64,000 nt of DNA from an uncultured Actinomycetes bacterium (GCA_903863015.1 CAIPAI010000013.1:1-64000), one strand, 5' to 3'. Counted from the first letter of the stretch, positions 36,812 to 46,399 are shown. Program-made: numbers and translations. Notes: generated by a model not told the origin, from the sequence alone.

Positions 36812-38199
36812 TGAATAACAACCTCTATTCGCTAATCGGCCTCGTTGCCGCGGTCTGTTTCATTCTCGCCCTCAAGGGTCTTTCCTCACCCAAAGGTGCC
36901 CGTCGCGGAAATATCATCGGCGCCATTGGTGCCACCATCGCAACGGTCGTGGTCTTCTTCTACAACGATCCTGCCGAGGGTGGATTAAAGAATCTTCCAC
37001 TTATTTTGGGCGCGATTCTTTTCGGTGTAATCATCGGTGTTCCTGCTGCACGTAAAGTGCAAATGACCGCAATGCCACAACTAGTAGCACTCTTTAACGG
37101 TGTCGGTGGTGGCGCAGCTGCCTTGGTAGCCATCGTCGAATACCTGCACCTTGGAGACAAAGCATCTGGTGGCGCAGTCGGCGCAACGGTATTCACCGTG
37201 CTTGTCGGTTGTATCTCCTTCACCGGTTCGGTACTCACCTTCCTCAAGTTGCAAGAGTTGATGACTACTCGACCAGTGGTATTCCCCGGCGGTCGCGCAG
37301 TAATCGCACTTGTCTTGCTGGCTGTCCTTGGTGCTGCCGGTTGGGTCGCCATCGACAAGGGCTCCAACTCGCTGCTTGTACTTACCGTGCTCTCCCTCGC
37401 CTTCGGCATTCTCTTCGTGCTTCCAGTTGGTGGCGCGGATGTGCCGATCGTTATCTCGCTCCTCAATGCCTTCACCGGTCTTACGGTGGCGGCCACGGGT
37501 TACGTACTGGATTCCACCCTTCTCTTGGTGGCTGGAACCCTGGTCGGCGCGAGTGGAACTATCCTCACTCGCCTCATGGCATCAGCTATGGGCCGTCCCA
37601 TCCTTGGCATCCTCTTCGGAGCCTTCACTGCGACGCCTCAAGCGGCCCTCAGCGCTGCCGATGCTCGCCCGGTGAAGTCAGGCTCCCCCGACGATGTCGC
37701 CATCCTCCTGGCCTACGCTCGCCGCGTGGTGATCGTGCCCGGTTTCGGACTCGCGGTCGCCCAGGCCCAGCACACCGTGCGGGAACTGGCAGACTTGCTC
37801 ACGGCAAAGGGCGTTGAAGTTGCCTACGGAATTCACCCGGTTGCGGGAAGAATGCCAGGGCATATGAACGTTCTCCTTGCTGAGGCCAACGTGCCTTACG
37901 AGCAACTCAAGGAGATGGAAGAAGTGAACCCGACCTTCTCGCAGACCGACGTCGCCCTCGTGGTTGGCGCCAACGATGTGGTGAACCCGGCAGCAAAGAC
38001 CACGCCTGGTTGCCCTATCTACGGCATGCCCATCCTCGACGTTGATCAAGCGACGAACGTCATCTTCCTCAAGCGTTCGATGCGTCCAGGTTTTGCTGGA
38101 ATCGAGAACGAACTTCTCTACGACCCTCGTACGACTCTCCTCTTTGGTGATGCGAAAGATTCACTCACCAAAGTAGTGAGCGCACTGAAGGCGTTTTAA
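36811..38199 (+). CDS. pntB: NAD(P) transhydrogenase beta subunit
   Basis: This 462-residue protein carries a multi-helix membrane domain (about 1-260) and a C-terminal NADP(H)-binding domain with VVIVPGFGLAVAQAQHTVREL, YGIHPVAGRMPGHMNVLLAEA and VGANDVVNPAA. Together with PntAA and PntAB it couples the proton gradient to NADPH formation. It ends directly at the pirin gene. Confidence 0.96.
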   Translation: MNNNLYSLIGLVAAVCFILALKGLSSPKGARRGNIIGAIGATIATVVVFFYNDPAEGGLKNLPLILGAILFGVIIGVPAARKVQMTAMPQLVALFNGVGGGAAALVAIVEYLHLGDKASGGAVGATVFTVLVGCISFTGSVLTFLKLQELMTTRPVVFPGGRAVIALVLLAVLGAAGWVAIDKGSNSLLVLTVLSLAFGILFVLPVGGADVPIVISLLNAFTGLTVAATGYVLDSTLLLVAGTLVGASGTILTRLMASAMGRPILGILFGAFTATPQAALSAADARPVKSGSPDDVAILLAYARRVVIVPGFGLAVAQAQHTVRELADLLTAKGVEVAYGIHPVAGRMPGHMNVLLAEANVPYEQLKEMEEVNPTFSQTDVALVVGANDVVNPAAKTTPGCPIYGMPILDVDQATNVIFLKRSMRPGFAGIENELLYDPRTTLLFGDAKDSLTKVVSALKAF

Positions 38200-39210
38200 T
38201 TGCCGGCGATAACTGTTGCGGACTTCACCGTGCTCCCTCGTGTGGGCACGGTGAATCCGTTTAACTCCGTTTCGCGTCCGCTTCGTAGCATCACTACTGC
38301 GCCGCAAGGTTTTGAAGGCGAAGGTTTCCCAGTACGGCGCGCGTTTGCTGGTATCGCACTTGAAGATGCCGATCCCTTCATCATGATGGATCAAATGGGC
38401 GAAGTGGAGTACGCGCCAGGTGAGCCAAAGGGCACGCCGTGGCATCCACATCGAGGTTTTGAAACCGTTACCTACATCATCGACGGCGCATTTGATCATC
38501 GCGATTCACATGGCGGTGGCGGCACGATCACCAACGGCGATACACAGTGGATGACAGCTGGCGGCGGGATCTTGCATATCGAAACTCCCCCAGAGGCGCT
38601 CGTCGTTTCTGGCGGTCTCTTTCACGGATTCCAGCTTTGGGTAAATTTGCCACGCGAGCAGAAGTGGGCAGCGCCGCGCTACCAAGATCTGCGCGCTACC
38701 GATGTGGGCCTACTAACTTCAAGTGATGGTGGCGCTCTTATTCGCGTCATTGCTGGTTCGCTCGAGAGTGAACACGGAGCGATTCATGGGCCGGGTAGCA
38801 CCTACACTCCCATCACCATCTTGCACGTGACGTTGAGCGCCGGCGCAGAAGTAACATTGCCATGGCGTCCAGATTTTAATGCGCTCGCTTACACTATGAA
38901 TGGTCGCGGAGTTGTTGGTCGCGAAAAGCGCCCTATTCAGATGGGTCAGTTAGCGCTCTTTGGTGCCGGGGATTCGATTACGTTGGGCGCACAATCACTT
39001 CAGGAGTCGCGCGCTAAAGAAGTGGACTTTGTGATTCTTGGTGGTGCACCCATTCAAGAGAGCATCGCCTGGATGGGTCCTTTTGTAATGAACACTAAGG
39101 CCGAAGTGCTGCAGGCGTTTGAGGATTATCAAAAGGGTCGCCTGGGAGTGAAACCTGCCGAACATGCCACCGCGCATACTGGTGCACCGACGACTGTTCG
39201 CGAAAGTTAA
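38200..39210 (+). CDS. Pirin-family cupin protein
   Basis: This 336-residue bicupin has the pirin signature: RRAFAGIALEDADPFIMMDQMGEVEY, PHRGFETVTYIIDGAFDHRDS and QWMTAGGGILHIETPPE, with the metal His and Glu ligands. Pirins bind iron and some act as quercetinases, but most have no known role. The TTG at 38200 follows the pntB stop directly, with an AAGG 8 bases upstream; in-frame GTG codons at 38230, 38242 and 38251 are other possible starts. It is probably co-transcribed with pnt. Confidence 0.85.
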   Translation: MPAITVADFTVLPRVGTVNPFNSVSRPLRSITTAPQGFEGEGFPVRRAFAGIALEDADPFIMMDQMGEVEYAPGEPKGTPWHPHRGFETVTYIIDGAFDHRDSHGGGGTITNGDTQWMTAGGGILHIETPPEALVVSGGLFHGFQLWVNLPREQKWAAPRYQDLRATDVGLLTSSDGGALIRVIAGSLESEHGAIHGPGSTYTPITILHVTLSAGAEVTLPWRPDFNALAYTMNGRGVVGREKRPIQMGQLALFGAGDSITLGAQSLQESRAKEVDFVILGGAPIQESIAWMGPFVMNTKAEVLQAFEDYQKGRLGVKPAEHATAHTGAPTTVRES

Positions 39211-39396
39211 GCGCGCCTTTAACTGATTCATCATTCCGACCGTATTCATCGGCGGTAACTTTCATACTGCTTGAAATGCGACGTATTTCAGGGATTTTTT
39301 ATGGTTGCATGACTCTCCGTAATCAAGCTGGAGAAGTAACTCACACTACGTTCCACTTTCCCGGTAAATGTCAGTGGCACTCTGAAGAATTGCGCC

Positions 39397-40905
39397 ATGA
39401 ACAGATTGAGCGAACTCCTCACTGCCGAACCAGGTGCCGAGTTGATCGCCGCGTTGGCGCAGATTGATCCGCTAGAAATATCACGCGCCGAGCGCATCGA
39501 TTATTTGGCCTTGCTTCGCAGATGTAGCAATTGGCTTGAGAGCCTCCTCTCACGTGCGATCCTCTCCATCGCCGGCCCGGAACCGCATCGGGCAGATGAT
39601 GAGTTACCGCGCGAGATTCAAGGAGTAGACGAGGCTCCCCGCGAGGAGATCTCGACCGCACTGCGCCTCAGCAGCGGCAGCGCACAACGAGAGATCGATA
39701 TCGCTCGCGCACTACACGTTGATATGCCGGCACTTCATCGCGCGCTCGAATCTGGCGATCTTTCGCGCACGCATGCTCGGATCATCATCGACGAAAGCCA
39801 TGAGTTACGGCGTCTGGGTATCGATCGCGCACGTGTTGCTGCATTAACAGAGAGCGCCATCTCCTATTCGGAGTTACATACCCCCGCGCAACTTGCACGA
39901 CATATGCGTAGCGAGATCACCAAATTGGCGCCCATGGAAGCCGAGATCGTGCACGCTGCTGCCCGAGGTACGCGCCGAATCATTTGCTATCCCGAACCCG
40001 ACGGCATGGCCACCATCCTTGCGCTACTGCCAGCCGAGGCGGCGCAACGAGTCATGAATGCCATCAATCGCATTGTGCGGGCGCAAGATTTAGCCGCTAG
40101 TGGCCTCACTCGAGATGGTGGTCGAGGCGCTGGGCGAGATGGTGGTCGAGATGCTGGGCGGCCTGCACCCGATGCCCCACCAGATATTCAACGCTTCATG
40201 CGGAGGCGAGATCTCTTGGAAACCAGACGCGCGGACGCCTTCGTATTGCTCGTCGAGGAGTCGACCCAAGCATTGATGCCTGAAACGGGTGCGGGTGCGG
40301 GTGCGGGTGCGGGTGCGGGTGCGGGTGCGGGTGCGGGTGCGGGTGCGGGTGCGGGTGCGGGTGCGGGTGCGGGTAACCTTGCGCCACGACTGCACCGTGA
40401 TGGAGCGCTCATCAACGTCACTATCGATCTCCCCTCCTTACTCGGGTTGGCAGATACGCCGGGTGAATTACGCGGATACGGCGCCATCCCCGCTTCAGTT
40501 GCCCGCGAGTTAGCCATGAGCGGCAAGTGGCGTCGATTTATCACCGATCCCACGAACGGACGCCTCATCGATATCGGACGGAGTAGTTATACGCCGAGTG
40601 CAGCTCTGCGGGAGTTAATCATCGCGCGTGATGGAAGTTGTCGTTTCCCAGGTTGCGCACAGCCCCCGAGTCGAAGCGACCTCGATCACGCGGTGGCGTG
40701 GAGCGATGGAGGTGAAACTGATCGATCCAATCTTGGGTTACTTTGCCGAAGGCACCATCGACTCAAGACTCACGATGGGTGGTCTTTGCTGAGCAACGAA
40801 GATGGATCATGCACATGGACCGCGCCGAGTGGCCATCGCTATCACGTGCCCGCGCGCACCTTCACTGGATCAAGTGGAGCACCACCCGATGATCTTGCTG
40901 CCTAA
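39397..40905 (+). CDS. DUF222/HNH endonuclease (13E12-type repeat family) with an Ala-Gly tract
   Basis: This 502-residue protein has a DUF222 domain (about 20-260; SSGSAQREIDIARAL ... GDLSRTHARIII) and a C-terminal HNH nuclease domain: CRFPGCAQPPSRSDLDHAVA, DGGETDRSNLGLLCRRHHRLK. Such genes are abundant in actinobacteria and behave like selfish or inteinless homing-type elements, but their role is not settled. A hexanucleotide repeat inserts about 15 Ala-Gly pairs between the domains (about residues 298-327). It stands alone, tail to tail with the MFS gene. Confidence 0.9.
   Translation: MNRLSELLTAEPGAELIAALAQIDPLEISRAERIDYLALLRRCSNWLESLLSRAILSIAGPEPHRADDELPREIQGVDEAPREEISTALRLSSGSAQREIDIARALHVDMPALHRALESGDLSRTHARIIIDESHELRRLGIDRARVAALTESAISYSELHTPAQLARHMRSEITKLAPMEAEIVHAAARGTRRIICYPEPDGMATILALLPAEAAQRVMNAINRIVRAQDLAASGLTRDGGRGAGRDGGRDAGRPAPDAPPDIQRFMRRRDLLETRRADAFVLLVEESTQALMPETGAGAGAGAGAGAGAGAGAGAGAGAGAGAGNLAPRLHRDGALINVTIDLPSLLGLADTPGELRGYGAIPASVARELAMSGKWRRFITDPTNGRLIDIGRSSYTPSAALRELIIARDGSCRFPGCAQPPSRSDLDHAVAWSDGGETDRSNLGLLCRRHHRLKTHDGWSLLSNEDGSCTWTAPSGHRYHVPARTFTGSSGAPPDDLAA
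40287..40374. repeat. (GGGTGC)n hexanucleotide microsatellite inside the DUF222/HNH gene
   Basis: 88 bases made of nearly 15 perfect GGGTGC units, translated as alternating Gly and Ala. Unit gain or loss keeps the frame. Just upstream (40110-40160) is a shorter imperfect repeat encoding GGRGAGRDGGRDAGRP. Confidence 0.98.
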
Positions 40906-40909
40906 TTTC

Positions 40910-42133
40910 TTACTTCGCACGCCTTACTGTGGCTACCCCAAGCAACAGAATCGGTATCGCCGCTACGGCACAGAGCACGCCATAACTTGCCACCGCAATG
41001 ATGATGCCCGCCACCACACCACCGAGGGCACCTGCGCCATTCATCATCAAATCTGATGCGCCTTGTGCCGCCGGACGGTCACCCGGCGCTAGTGATTCAG
41101 CTAGCAGCGTCGATCCTGCAACGATCGTCGCCGACCAACCCAAACCAAGAAGAAAAAGTCCGATGCCGAGTGAAATAGCGTCGTCGGCTGCGGCAGTGCC
41201 AGCCACCAATGCGGAGAGTAAGAGGAGCACCACTCCGAGGCGAATGACCGCATAGCGCCCATAACGATCAGAGAGCCAACCCATCACCGGTGAAAGCGCA
41301 TACATCCCCAAAATATGGACGCTAATCACTAAACCAATCACCTTAAGAGAGACATCAACATGGCGCATGTGAACTGGTGTCATCACCATGATGCTCACCA
41401 TCGCAATATGCCCCACCACAATTGCGCTCAATGCGATGGTGGCAGGACGGGAAGCACGGATAGTTGCAAACGCTCGCTTCGTTGTTCCACGTTCACGTTT
41501 TACTGGATCATTCGCCTCGCGTCGCGAGTAGAGGTAGGGGTCTGGACGGAGGCGACTCCAAATGATTACCGCTCCGACGAGCAGCATGGCGCCGGCGAAG
41601 AGATAAGGACCCACCAATTCGCGCATGCCGAGCGAAGTGGCGATCGAGCCCGAGAAATCGAGCAGGTTGGGGCCAGCTACTGCCCCGACCGTTCCCGCCC
41701 AGACCACCATCGAAAGATCTCGAGCGCGATGCTCATCGCTGGAAAGATCAACGGCCGCAAATCGTGTTTGATATCCAGCCGCGGAGGCAGCCCCCACCAT
41801 CATTGTTCCGAGTAGGAGGAGCGGGAGGATTCGAAAACTTCCACCGACGACCGCGCTTGCCGCCCCCATCGCGCCCACGACATAACCGGTGGAGAGCGCT
41901 AATCGTCGTCCTCCACGCGCGGTGAGCGAGGCGAGCGGAATCGCCATCAAGGCGGCACCGAGCACGCTAAAGGTTTGCGCTAACCCCGAAAGGGATTCAC
42001 TGCCAGAGACTTCAAGGACGAGGAGCGCACCCGCCGGAACCGCCCCAGCTACGCCAATTCCAGAGAAAACTTGTGCAGTCGAGAGAGTTTGAATTGTGCG
42101 TCGCCGGACAATGGCTACCGAAGAATCACTCAT
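40910..42133 (-). CDS. MFS transporter
   Basis: This 407-residue protein has about 12 membrane helices and the MFS loop motifs, for example GWLSDRYGRYAVIRLG between helices 8 and 9 and SLTARGGRRLALSTG after helix 2. It resembles drug/metabolite exporters. The substrate is unknown. It lies downstream of the FAD monooxygenase pair on the same strand, separated by the 39-bp repeats, and may export or import a related aromatic compound; that link is a guess. Confidence 0.9.
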   Translation of the reverse strand: MSDSSVAIVRRRTIQTLSTAQVFSGIGVAGAVPAGALLVLEVSGSESLSGLAQTFSVLGAALMAIPLASLTARGGRRLALSTGYVVGAMGAASAVVGGSFRILPLLLLGTMMVGAASAAGYQTRFAAVDLSSDEHRARDLSMVVWAGTVGAVAGPNLLDFSGSIATSLGMRELVGPYLFAGAMLLVGAVIIWSRLRPDPYLYSRREANDPVKRERGTTKRAFATIRASRPATIALSAIVVGHIAMVSIMVMTPVHMRHVDVSLKVIGLVISVHILGMYALSPVMGWLSDRYGRYAVIRLGVVLLLLSALVAGTAAADDAISLGIGLFLLGLGWSATIVAGSTLLAESLAPGDRPAAQGASDLMMNGAGALGGVVAGIIIAVASYGVLCAVAAIPILLLGVATVRRAK

Positions 42134-42261
42134 CCGATGAGCCTAACGAGAAATAGAGACGGATACGCGTAAATGGCGCACCCATCTCTATTTCAAATCG
42201 AGACGGACCACCTCTGGCCCACCTCAACCACCCTGCCCCTGTTTTAACTCTCGAGATCGCA

Positions 42262-42378
42262 ACTCTGTGAACCAGTCAATTCTGCCTTCGTCAGAATTCG
42301 ACTCTGTGAACCAGTCAATTCTGCCTTCGTCAGAATTCGACTCTGTGAACCAGTCAATTCTGCCTTCGTCAGAATTCG
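42262..42378. repeat. 39-bp tandem repeat, three exact copies
   Basis: Three copies with 39-bp period start at 42262, 42301 and 42340. The last contains the stop codon of the FAD monooxygenase gene. Each unit holds the inverted repeat AATTCTG-7 nt-CAGAATT, so each RNA copy could form the same hairpin; there is no U-run. Confidence 0.97.
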
Positions 42379-43610
42379 ACTTCGTCAACTCCTGGCACTC
42401 CGAAGTGATAACCAGTCCCTTCTAACAAATGGAGCCTGCGCGCCTCTGGGATCAATGCCATCTTGCGGATCGCATCATCCTGACGTTTGAGGAAGAACTC
42501 ATGATTATCATCGGCGGAAAGTTCCATATCCATGGCGGCCGCATGGTTACGCGCCATCACGCGCTCATACTTCGGTTTCTGCACCTGCTCATACGCGAGT
42601 AAACCGGCTGCAACCTTTGCGGGGTTAGAAATTTCTGAAGGTGAAGGAATGTGCTTCAACAACTCAGGAAGCGCGCCGATTCCCATATTGAGTCCCTGAC
42701 CACGTGCGGGGTGAATGGCATGCGCGGCATCTCCCACCAAGACGGTATTCCCAGAAACGTATTGCAGAGCATGAATCATCCGCACGGGATAGAAACCGCC
42801 CATCTCGGTTTCAAGACCCCGCAGAATGTGTGCGCGCTCCCCCAACACTTCGGCACGTTGTTCCTGTGAAGAAACTTTCCACCACGGCACTCCTTCATCG
42901 CCAATTGGCATGGTGATTTTGACTTGCCCATCGTTGCGTTGTTGGATCACCAGCACGCCTGAGGGATCGGAGTAGCGGAAGAAGTAATCTTCTGGAGAAA
43001 GATCTGCCGGACGCGTCGCAAAGAATGCCACCATCGTGCGTCGATAAGGATGCTCGAAAGTGGGAAAACGTAAGGCCGCACGAATCGGCGAAGCGGCACC
43101 ATCAGAAGCGATGACGAGGTGTGCTCGCACCGTAATGCTCTTACCCTCAGGGCTGACGGCAGTCACACTCTTAATGCTTCCGTCTTCGATATCAAAACTC
43201 TTCGCCGCATACGGCTGAAAGAGCTGATAATTCTTACTTTCAGCAGCAAACTCCTGGAAAGTTTCTGCCATCAAGTCATGGTGATAGACCAAGAAGTACG
43301 GGTATTTAATTCCGAGTTCGGTGTACTCCGCAGAAACCAAAACTTCGCCGCTAGAGGTGCGAAATTCGTGACCTATGCGCTTCGTGGCACCTTTGGCAAA
43401 GAATCCATCAAGAATCCCCCAATCAGCGAAGGCTTCTACGTTGACGGGTGAAAAATGATCGCCGCGTGAGGTATCGATAGGTCCGGTGCGCTGGTCAATC
43501 ACCACAAGGCGATGGCCGGAATTTCGCAGCGCAGCAGCAAGAGCCGATCCGGCCACTCCACCACCCACGATGACGATATCTGTATCGATAGTTTCGCTTA
43601 CTTCACTCAT
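42369..43610 (-). CDS. FAD-dependent monooxygenase (PHBH/UbiH family), copy 1
   Basis: This 413-residue protein has the N-terminal FAD motif DIVIVGGGVAGSALAAALRNSG, the middle DG motif (IASDGAASPIRAALRFP) and the C-terminal LVGDAAHAIHPARGQGLNMG. Family members hydroxylate aromatic or polyketide rings using NAD(P)H and O2. It is a clear paralogue of the next gene. The last codon lies in the 39-bp repeat. No ring-cleavage enzymes are adjacent, so the substrate is unknown. Confidence 0.9.
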   Translation of the reverse strand: MSEVSETIDTDIVIVGGGVAGSALAAALRNSGHRLVVIDQRTGPIDTSRGDHFSPVNVEAFADWGILDGFFAKGATKRIGHEFRTSSGEVLVSAEYTELGIKYPYFLVYHHDLMAETFQEFAAESKNYQLFQPYAAKSFDIEDGSIKSVTAVSPEGKSITVRAHLVIASDGAASPIRAALRFPTFEHPYRRTMVAFFATRPADLSPEDYFFRYSDPSGVLVIQQRNDGQVKITMPIGDEGVPWWKVSSQEQRAEVLGERAHILRGLETEMGGFYPVRMIHALQYVSGNTVLVGDAAHAIHPARGQGLNMGIGALPELLKHIPSPSEISNPAKVAAGLLAYEQVQKPKYERVMARNHAAAMDMELSADDNHEFFLKRQDDAIRKMALIPEARRLHLLEGTGYHFGVPGVDEVEF

Positions 43611-43838
43611 CTATTCCTCACTCACCAAGACGGACCCTAAGGGATGCGTGTACAAGATAGTTTGCTCCCGAACTATCTAGAAGTAGGCAAGCAAGAAGAT
43701 AATTTTCTTTTTCAAAGTTCCACTGGGCGCAACAATCATCAATGAAAACGCGCATAAAGCCGATCGCATTCGATACCTGACAGATGGGTTGAATCTGATC
43801 CCTCACCGGTCGGTGAGACCAGATACCTGAGAGCCCGC
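43611..43838. other. Spacer between the two FAD monooxygenase genes
   Basis: 228 bases with no convincing gene. It should carry the promoter for copy 1 and the terminator of copy 2, but I see no strong hairpin. Confidence 0.4.
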
Positions 43839-45098
43839 TTAGACCAGGTACTGAGCGTTTGTGACCGGTGAGCTAGGCAGCGGGTACCCCGTGCTCTCAT
43901 GCAGGTACCGACGCCTGATAGCTGGAGTCGCCGCAACTTTTCGAAGCGCCTCATCCTGTCGCTTGATAACGAACTCATGATTCTCACCAGCGGCGGCTTC
44001 CATATCCATGGCTGCCACGTGGTTACGAGCAATCGAACGCTCATACAAGGGTTTTTGAATCGCTTCAAATGCAAGGAGGGCTTCTCGCACTTTATTGGGA
44101 TCTTTCAACTCAGCCACAGTAGGCAATTTCGCCAACAAATTAGGAAGCGCCGAAATGCCCATGTTGAGACCCTGGCCGCGCGCTGGATGGATCGTATGCG
44201 CAGCATCTCCAATGAGAACCGTGTTGCCCGAGACGTATTGGAGTGCATGAATCATCCGCGCTGGATAAAAACCAGCCATCTCAGTTTCGATACCTTCAAG
44301 GATAGGAGCGCGCCGGGCCAAGAATTCAGCACGTTGCTCTGGAGTTGCGCTCTTCCACCAAGGCATCCCCTCTTCGCCTACAGCCAGAATAACTTTAGCT
44401 GTCCCATTATTTCGATGTTGAATGATGACGTGTCCCGAAGGATCCGAGTATCTATAGAAATAATTCTGTGGCGTGAGCTCTTTCGGATAAGGCGCAAAAA
44501 TTGAAACCAAATTATGTTGATAGGGATGTTCGAATGTCGGAAACCCTAATGCGGCGCGGATATTTGAAGTTGATCCATCAGACGCAATGACGAGCGGTGC
44601 GCGTACCTTGATATTCTTACCATCATTCGATGTTGCCGTAATGCTCTTAATACTTCCCGCTTCAATTTCAAATCCCTTTACCGAGTAGGGCTGAAGAAGC
44701 TGGTAGTTGGGATTAACAGAAGCAATCTCTTGAAAAGTCTCGGCCATCAAATCGTGGTGATAGACCAAGAAGTAAGGTTCCGGAATATCTATTTCACTAT
44801 ACGAAGAGGTAAGCAAAACTTCGCCCGCGGAGGTGCGAAACTCAGCGCCCACGCGTTTGGTGGCCCCACGCTTGATGAACTCATCTAAAATTCCCCATTG
44901 TGAAAAAATCTCGGCGTTGGCGGGCGTGAAGTTATCGCCACGAGCAGAGTCGAGTGGCGCAGTGCGCTTATCAATCACCACAATTTTGTAGTCGGAGTTT
45001 CGCAATGCCGCTGCCATAGCCGAACCCGCTACGCCGCCGCCGACAATGACGATATCTGCATCAATAGTTTCAGTGGCGCTCTCGATTTCTGCAGACAT
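43839..45098 (-). CDS. FAD-dependent monooxygenase (PHBH/UbiH family), copy 2
   Basis: This 419-residue paralogue of the neighbouring gene keeps the same landmarks: DIVIVGGGVAGSAMAAALRNS, IASDGSTSNIRAALGFP and LIGDAAHTIHPARGQGLNMG. The two align over their whole lengths, so they come from tandem duplication followed by divergence, strongest at the C-termini and in the middle beta domain that contacts substrate. They may differ in substrate. Confidence 0.9.
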   Translation of the reverse strand: MSAEIESATETIDADIVIVGGGVAGSAMAAALRNSDYKIVVIDKRTAPLDSARGDNFTPANAEIFSQWGILDEFIKRGATKRVGAEFRTSAGEVLLTSSYSEIDIPEPYFLVYHHDLMAETFQEIASVNPNYQLLQPYSVKGFEIEAGSIKSITATSNDGKNIKVRAPLVIASDGSTSNIRAALGFPTFEHPYQHNLVSIFAPYPKELTPQNYFYRYSDPSGHVIIQHRNNGTAKVILAVGEEGMPWWKSATPEQRAEFLARRAPILEGIETEMAGFYPARMIHALQYVSGNTVLIGDAAHTIHPARGQGLNMGISALPNLLAKLPTVAELKDPNKVREALLAFEAIQKPLYERSIARNHVAAMDMEAAAGENHEFVIKRQDEALRKVAATPAIRRRYLHESTGYPLPSSPVTNAQYLV

Positions 45099-45280
45099 TT
45101 CTTCTCCGATCAGTGAATGCCACCAAAGTCATTGCACGTCTAGAATTGAATCACAGCGCTCCAGGTATTTGCTAGCGCGTGATGAGAATAGAAAGAAAAT
45201 AAATAATAAATCGCAAATTTGATCGCACTTTCCACTAGTTGGAACGCTAAGTTCCGCGCAGTGAAAAGTTGAACCATTCC
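45099..45280. other. AT-rich spacer between tmRNA and FAD monooxygenase copy 2
   Basis: 182 bases, visibly more AT-rich than neighbours, downstream of the tmRNA gene and upstream of the monooxygenase. It probably contains the monooxygenase promoter. No gene is seen. Confidence 0.45.
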
Positions 45281-45654
45281 GGTGGAGGTGGCGGGAATCG
45301 AACCCGCGTCCTTCGGCATTAAACCAGGGCTTCTACGGGCGTATTACGCTAAGTGGTTTCTCAGTCCCGATCCACACGCGTACAAGTGATCGCCGGACTC
45401 ATCATCGAAAAGATTTCCCCAACAGAGTTCGATGCACCCCTGGCAGGTAGAGCTCTCTAGCGACGCTAGATTCCAGGTCGAGAGCGACCCTGGGCTAACG
45501 GATTTCGAAGGCTCGCTTATGCAGCGAGGGCGAAATCAGTGGCCGTTTTATTGGCACTTATTTTTTTGCACGGGTTATTGGTTTACGAGATCATCCCGGC
45601 TTCCTCGGCCCGCTTCCCCTGCCTCAACATCCGTAGTCGAGACCGTTCACCCCC
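45281..45654 (-). ncRNA. ssrA: tmRNA (ssrA)
   Basis: Read on the minus strand, the 5' end begins GGGGGTGAACGGTCTCGACT and the 3' end carries a tRNA-like T-arm (GCGGGTTCGATTCCCGC). Acceptor arms GGGGGTG and CACCTCC pair with one G-U. Only ACC, not CCA, is encoded after the stem, so the CCA must be completed by enzyme. The tag frame (45517-45555) reads ANKTATDFALAA then TAA. It rescues stalled ribosomes. Confidence 0.96.
45517..45555 (-). other. tmRNA tag-peptide reading frame
   Basis: Resume codon GCC follows TAAGT, matching the usual resume-codon context. The peptide is ANKTATDFALAA and stops at TAA. The ALAA end is the degradation signal seen by ClpXP. Confidence 0.85.
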
Positions 45655-45748
45655 AGTACAAGCGACCCGTTGCCTACTCCACAGTGGAAGGAGGAAACGC
45701 GAGCCATGGGGACGGAAAGCTAAATTCCGTCACTATGTAGTTTCTCTC

Positions 45749-45777
45749 ATTCTACCGCCTGGTCAGGAGAGCCAATC
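45749..45777 (-). promoter_or_regulatory. Possible ssrA promoter
   Basis: On the minus strand TTGGCT and TAGAAT are separated by 15 bp, with TAGAAT about 95 bases before the mature tmRNA 5' end. The spacer is short, so this is tentative. Confidence 0.25.
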
Positions 45778-45824
45778 GCCGCCTTAATCCTGCCTGAAGT
45801 ACCCAGATGAGGTACTTTTGCCAC

Positions 45825-46394
45825 ATGAATTCGAACCCTTCCAAGAACCGTTTCTCACCCATGGAGAATCTCCTCGAGCGCGTGCTCTTCGGAGGGCGGT
45901 GGCTGATGGCACCCATGTACCTGGGTCTGCTTCTCAGCCTCGCGGTCTTACTCGTGCGCTTCATCCACGACTTCATCGACCTCGCAAGCGTCATTTGGAG
46001 CGAATCGTCACAGAACATCGCACTTGGAGTCTTGGGGCTCCTCGACACCACACTGCTCGGAAACCTCATCGTGCTGATGATCTTTGCCGGATACGAGAAT
46101 TTCGTATCGAAGATCAACGTAGCGAAGCACTCCGAAGACCGACCTGCCTGGATGGGTAAAGTCGACTACTCAGGTTTGAAGATGAAGTTGATCGGCTCGC
46201 TCGTAGCAATTTCGGTCATTGAACTCCTCAAGGACTTCGTAGAGGCATCGCATGATCTCAATCCTCAAGTCATCAAATACCGGATTGCGATTCACCTTAC
46301 ATTCGTCGTCTCCGGGCTCATTTTTGCCATCATGGATTACGTGGCCGACAAGCGACTAGTCATGGATAAAGCAGCCCATATACCTGAGCACTAA
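45825..46394 (+). CDS. UPF0114 (YqhA-family) membrane protein
   Basis: This 189-residue protein matches YqhA: LLERVLFGGRWLMAPMYLGL, LLDTTLLGNLIVLMIFAGYENFVSK and HLTFVVSGLIFAIMDY, with four membrane helices. The function of the family is unknown. I place the start at the ATG at 45825; the conserved part begins at the Met at 45861, which is the alternative. It is divergent from the tmRNA gene. Confidence 0.85.
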   Translation: MNSNPSKNRFSPMENLLERVLFGGRWLMAPMYLGLLLSLAVLLVRFIHDFIDLASVIWSESSQNIALGVLGLLDTTLLGNLIVLMIFAGYENFVSKINVAKHSEDRPAWMGKVDYSGLKMKLIGSLVAISVIELLKDFVEASHDLNPQVIKYRIAIHLTFVVSGLIFAIMDYVADKRLVMDKAAHIPEH

Positions 46395-46399
46395 AAATG

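Noticed and set aside
40188-40568. His-Pro or Ala-Pro repeat proteins opposite the GGGTGC tract
   Set aside because: These are the reverse-strand readings of the hexanucleotide repeat inside a well-supported DUF222/HNH gene.
42262-42378. CRISPR array
   Set aside because: The units are directly adjacent copies with no variable spacers; the same holds for the arrays at 46.4, 47.3 and 55.8 kb, and no cas genes are present.
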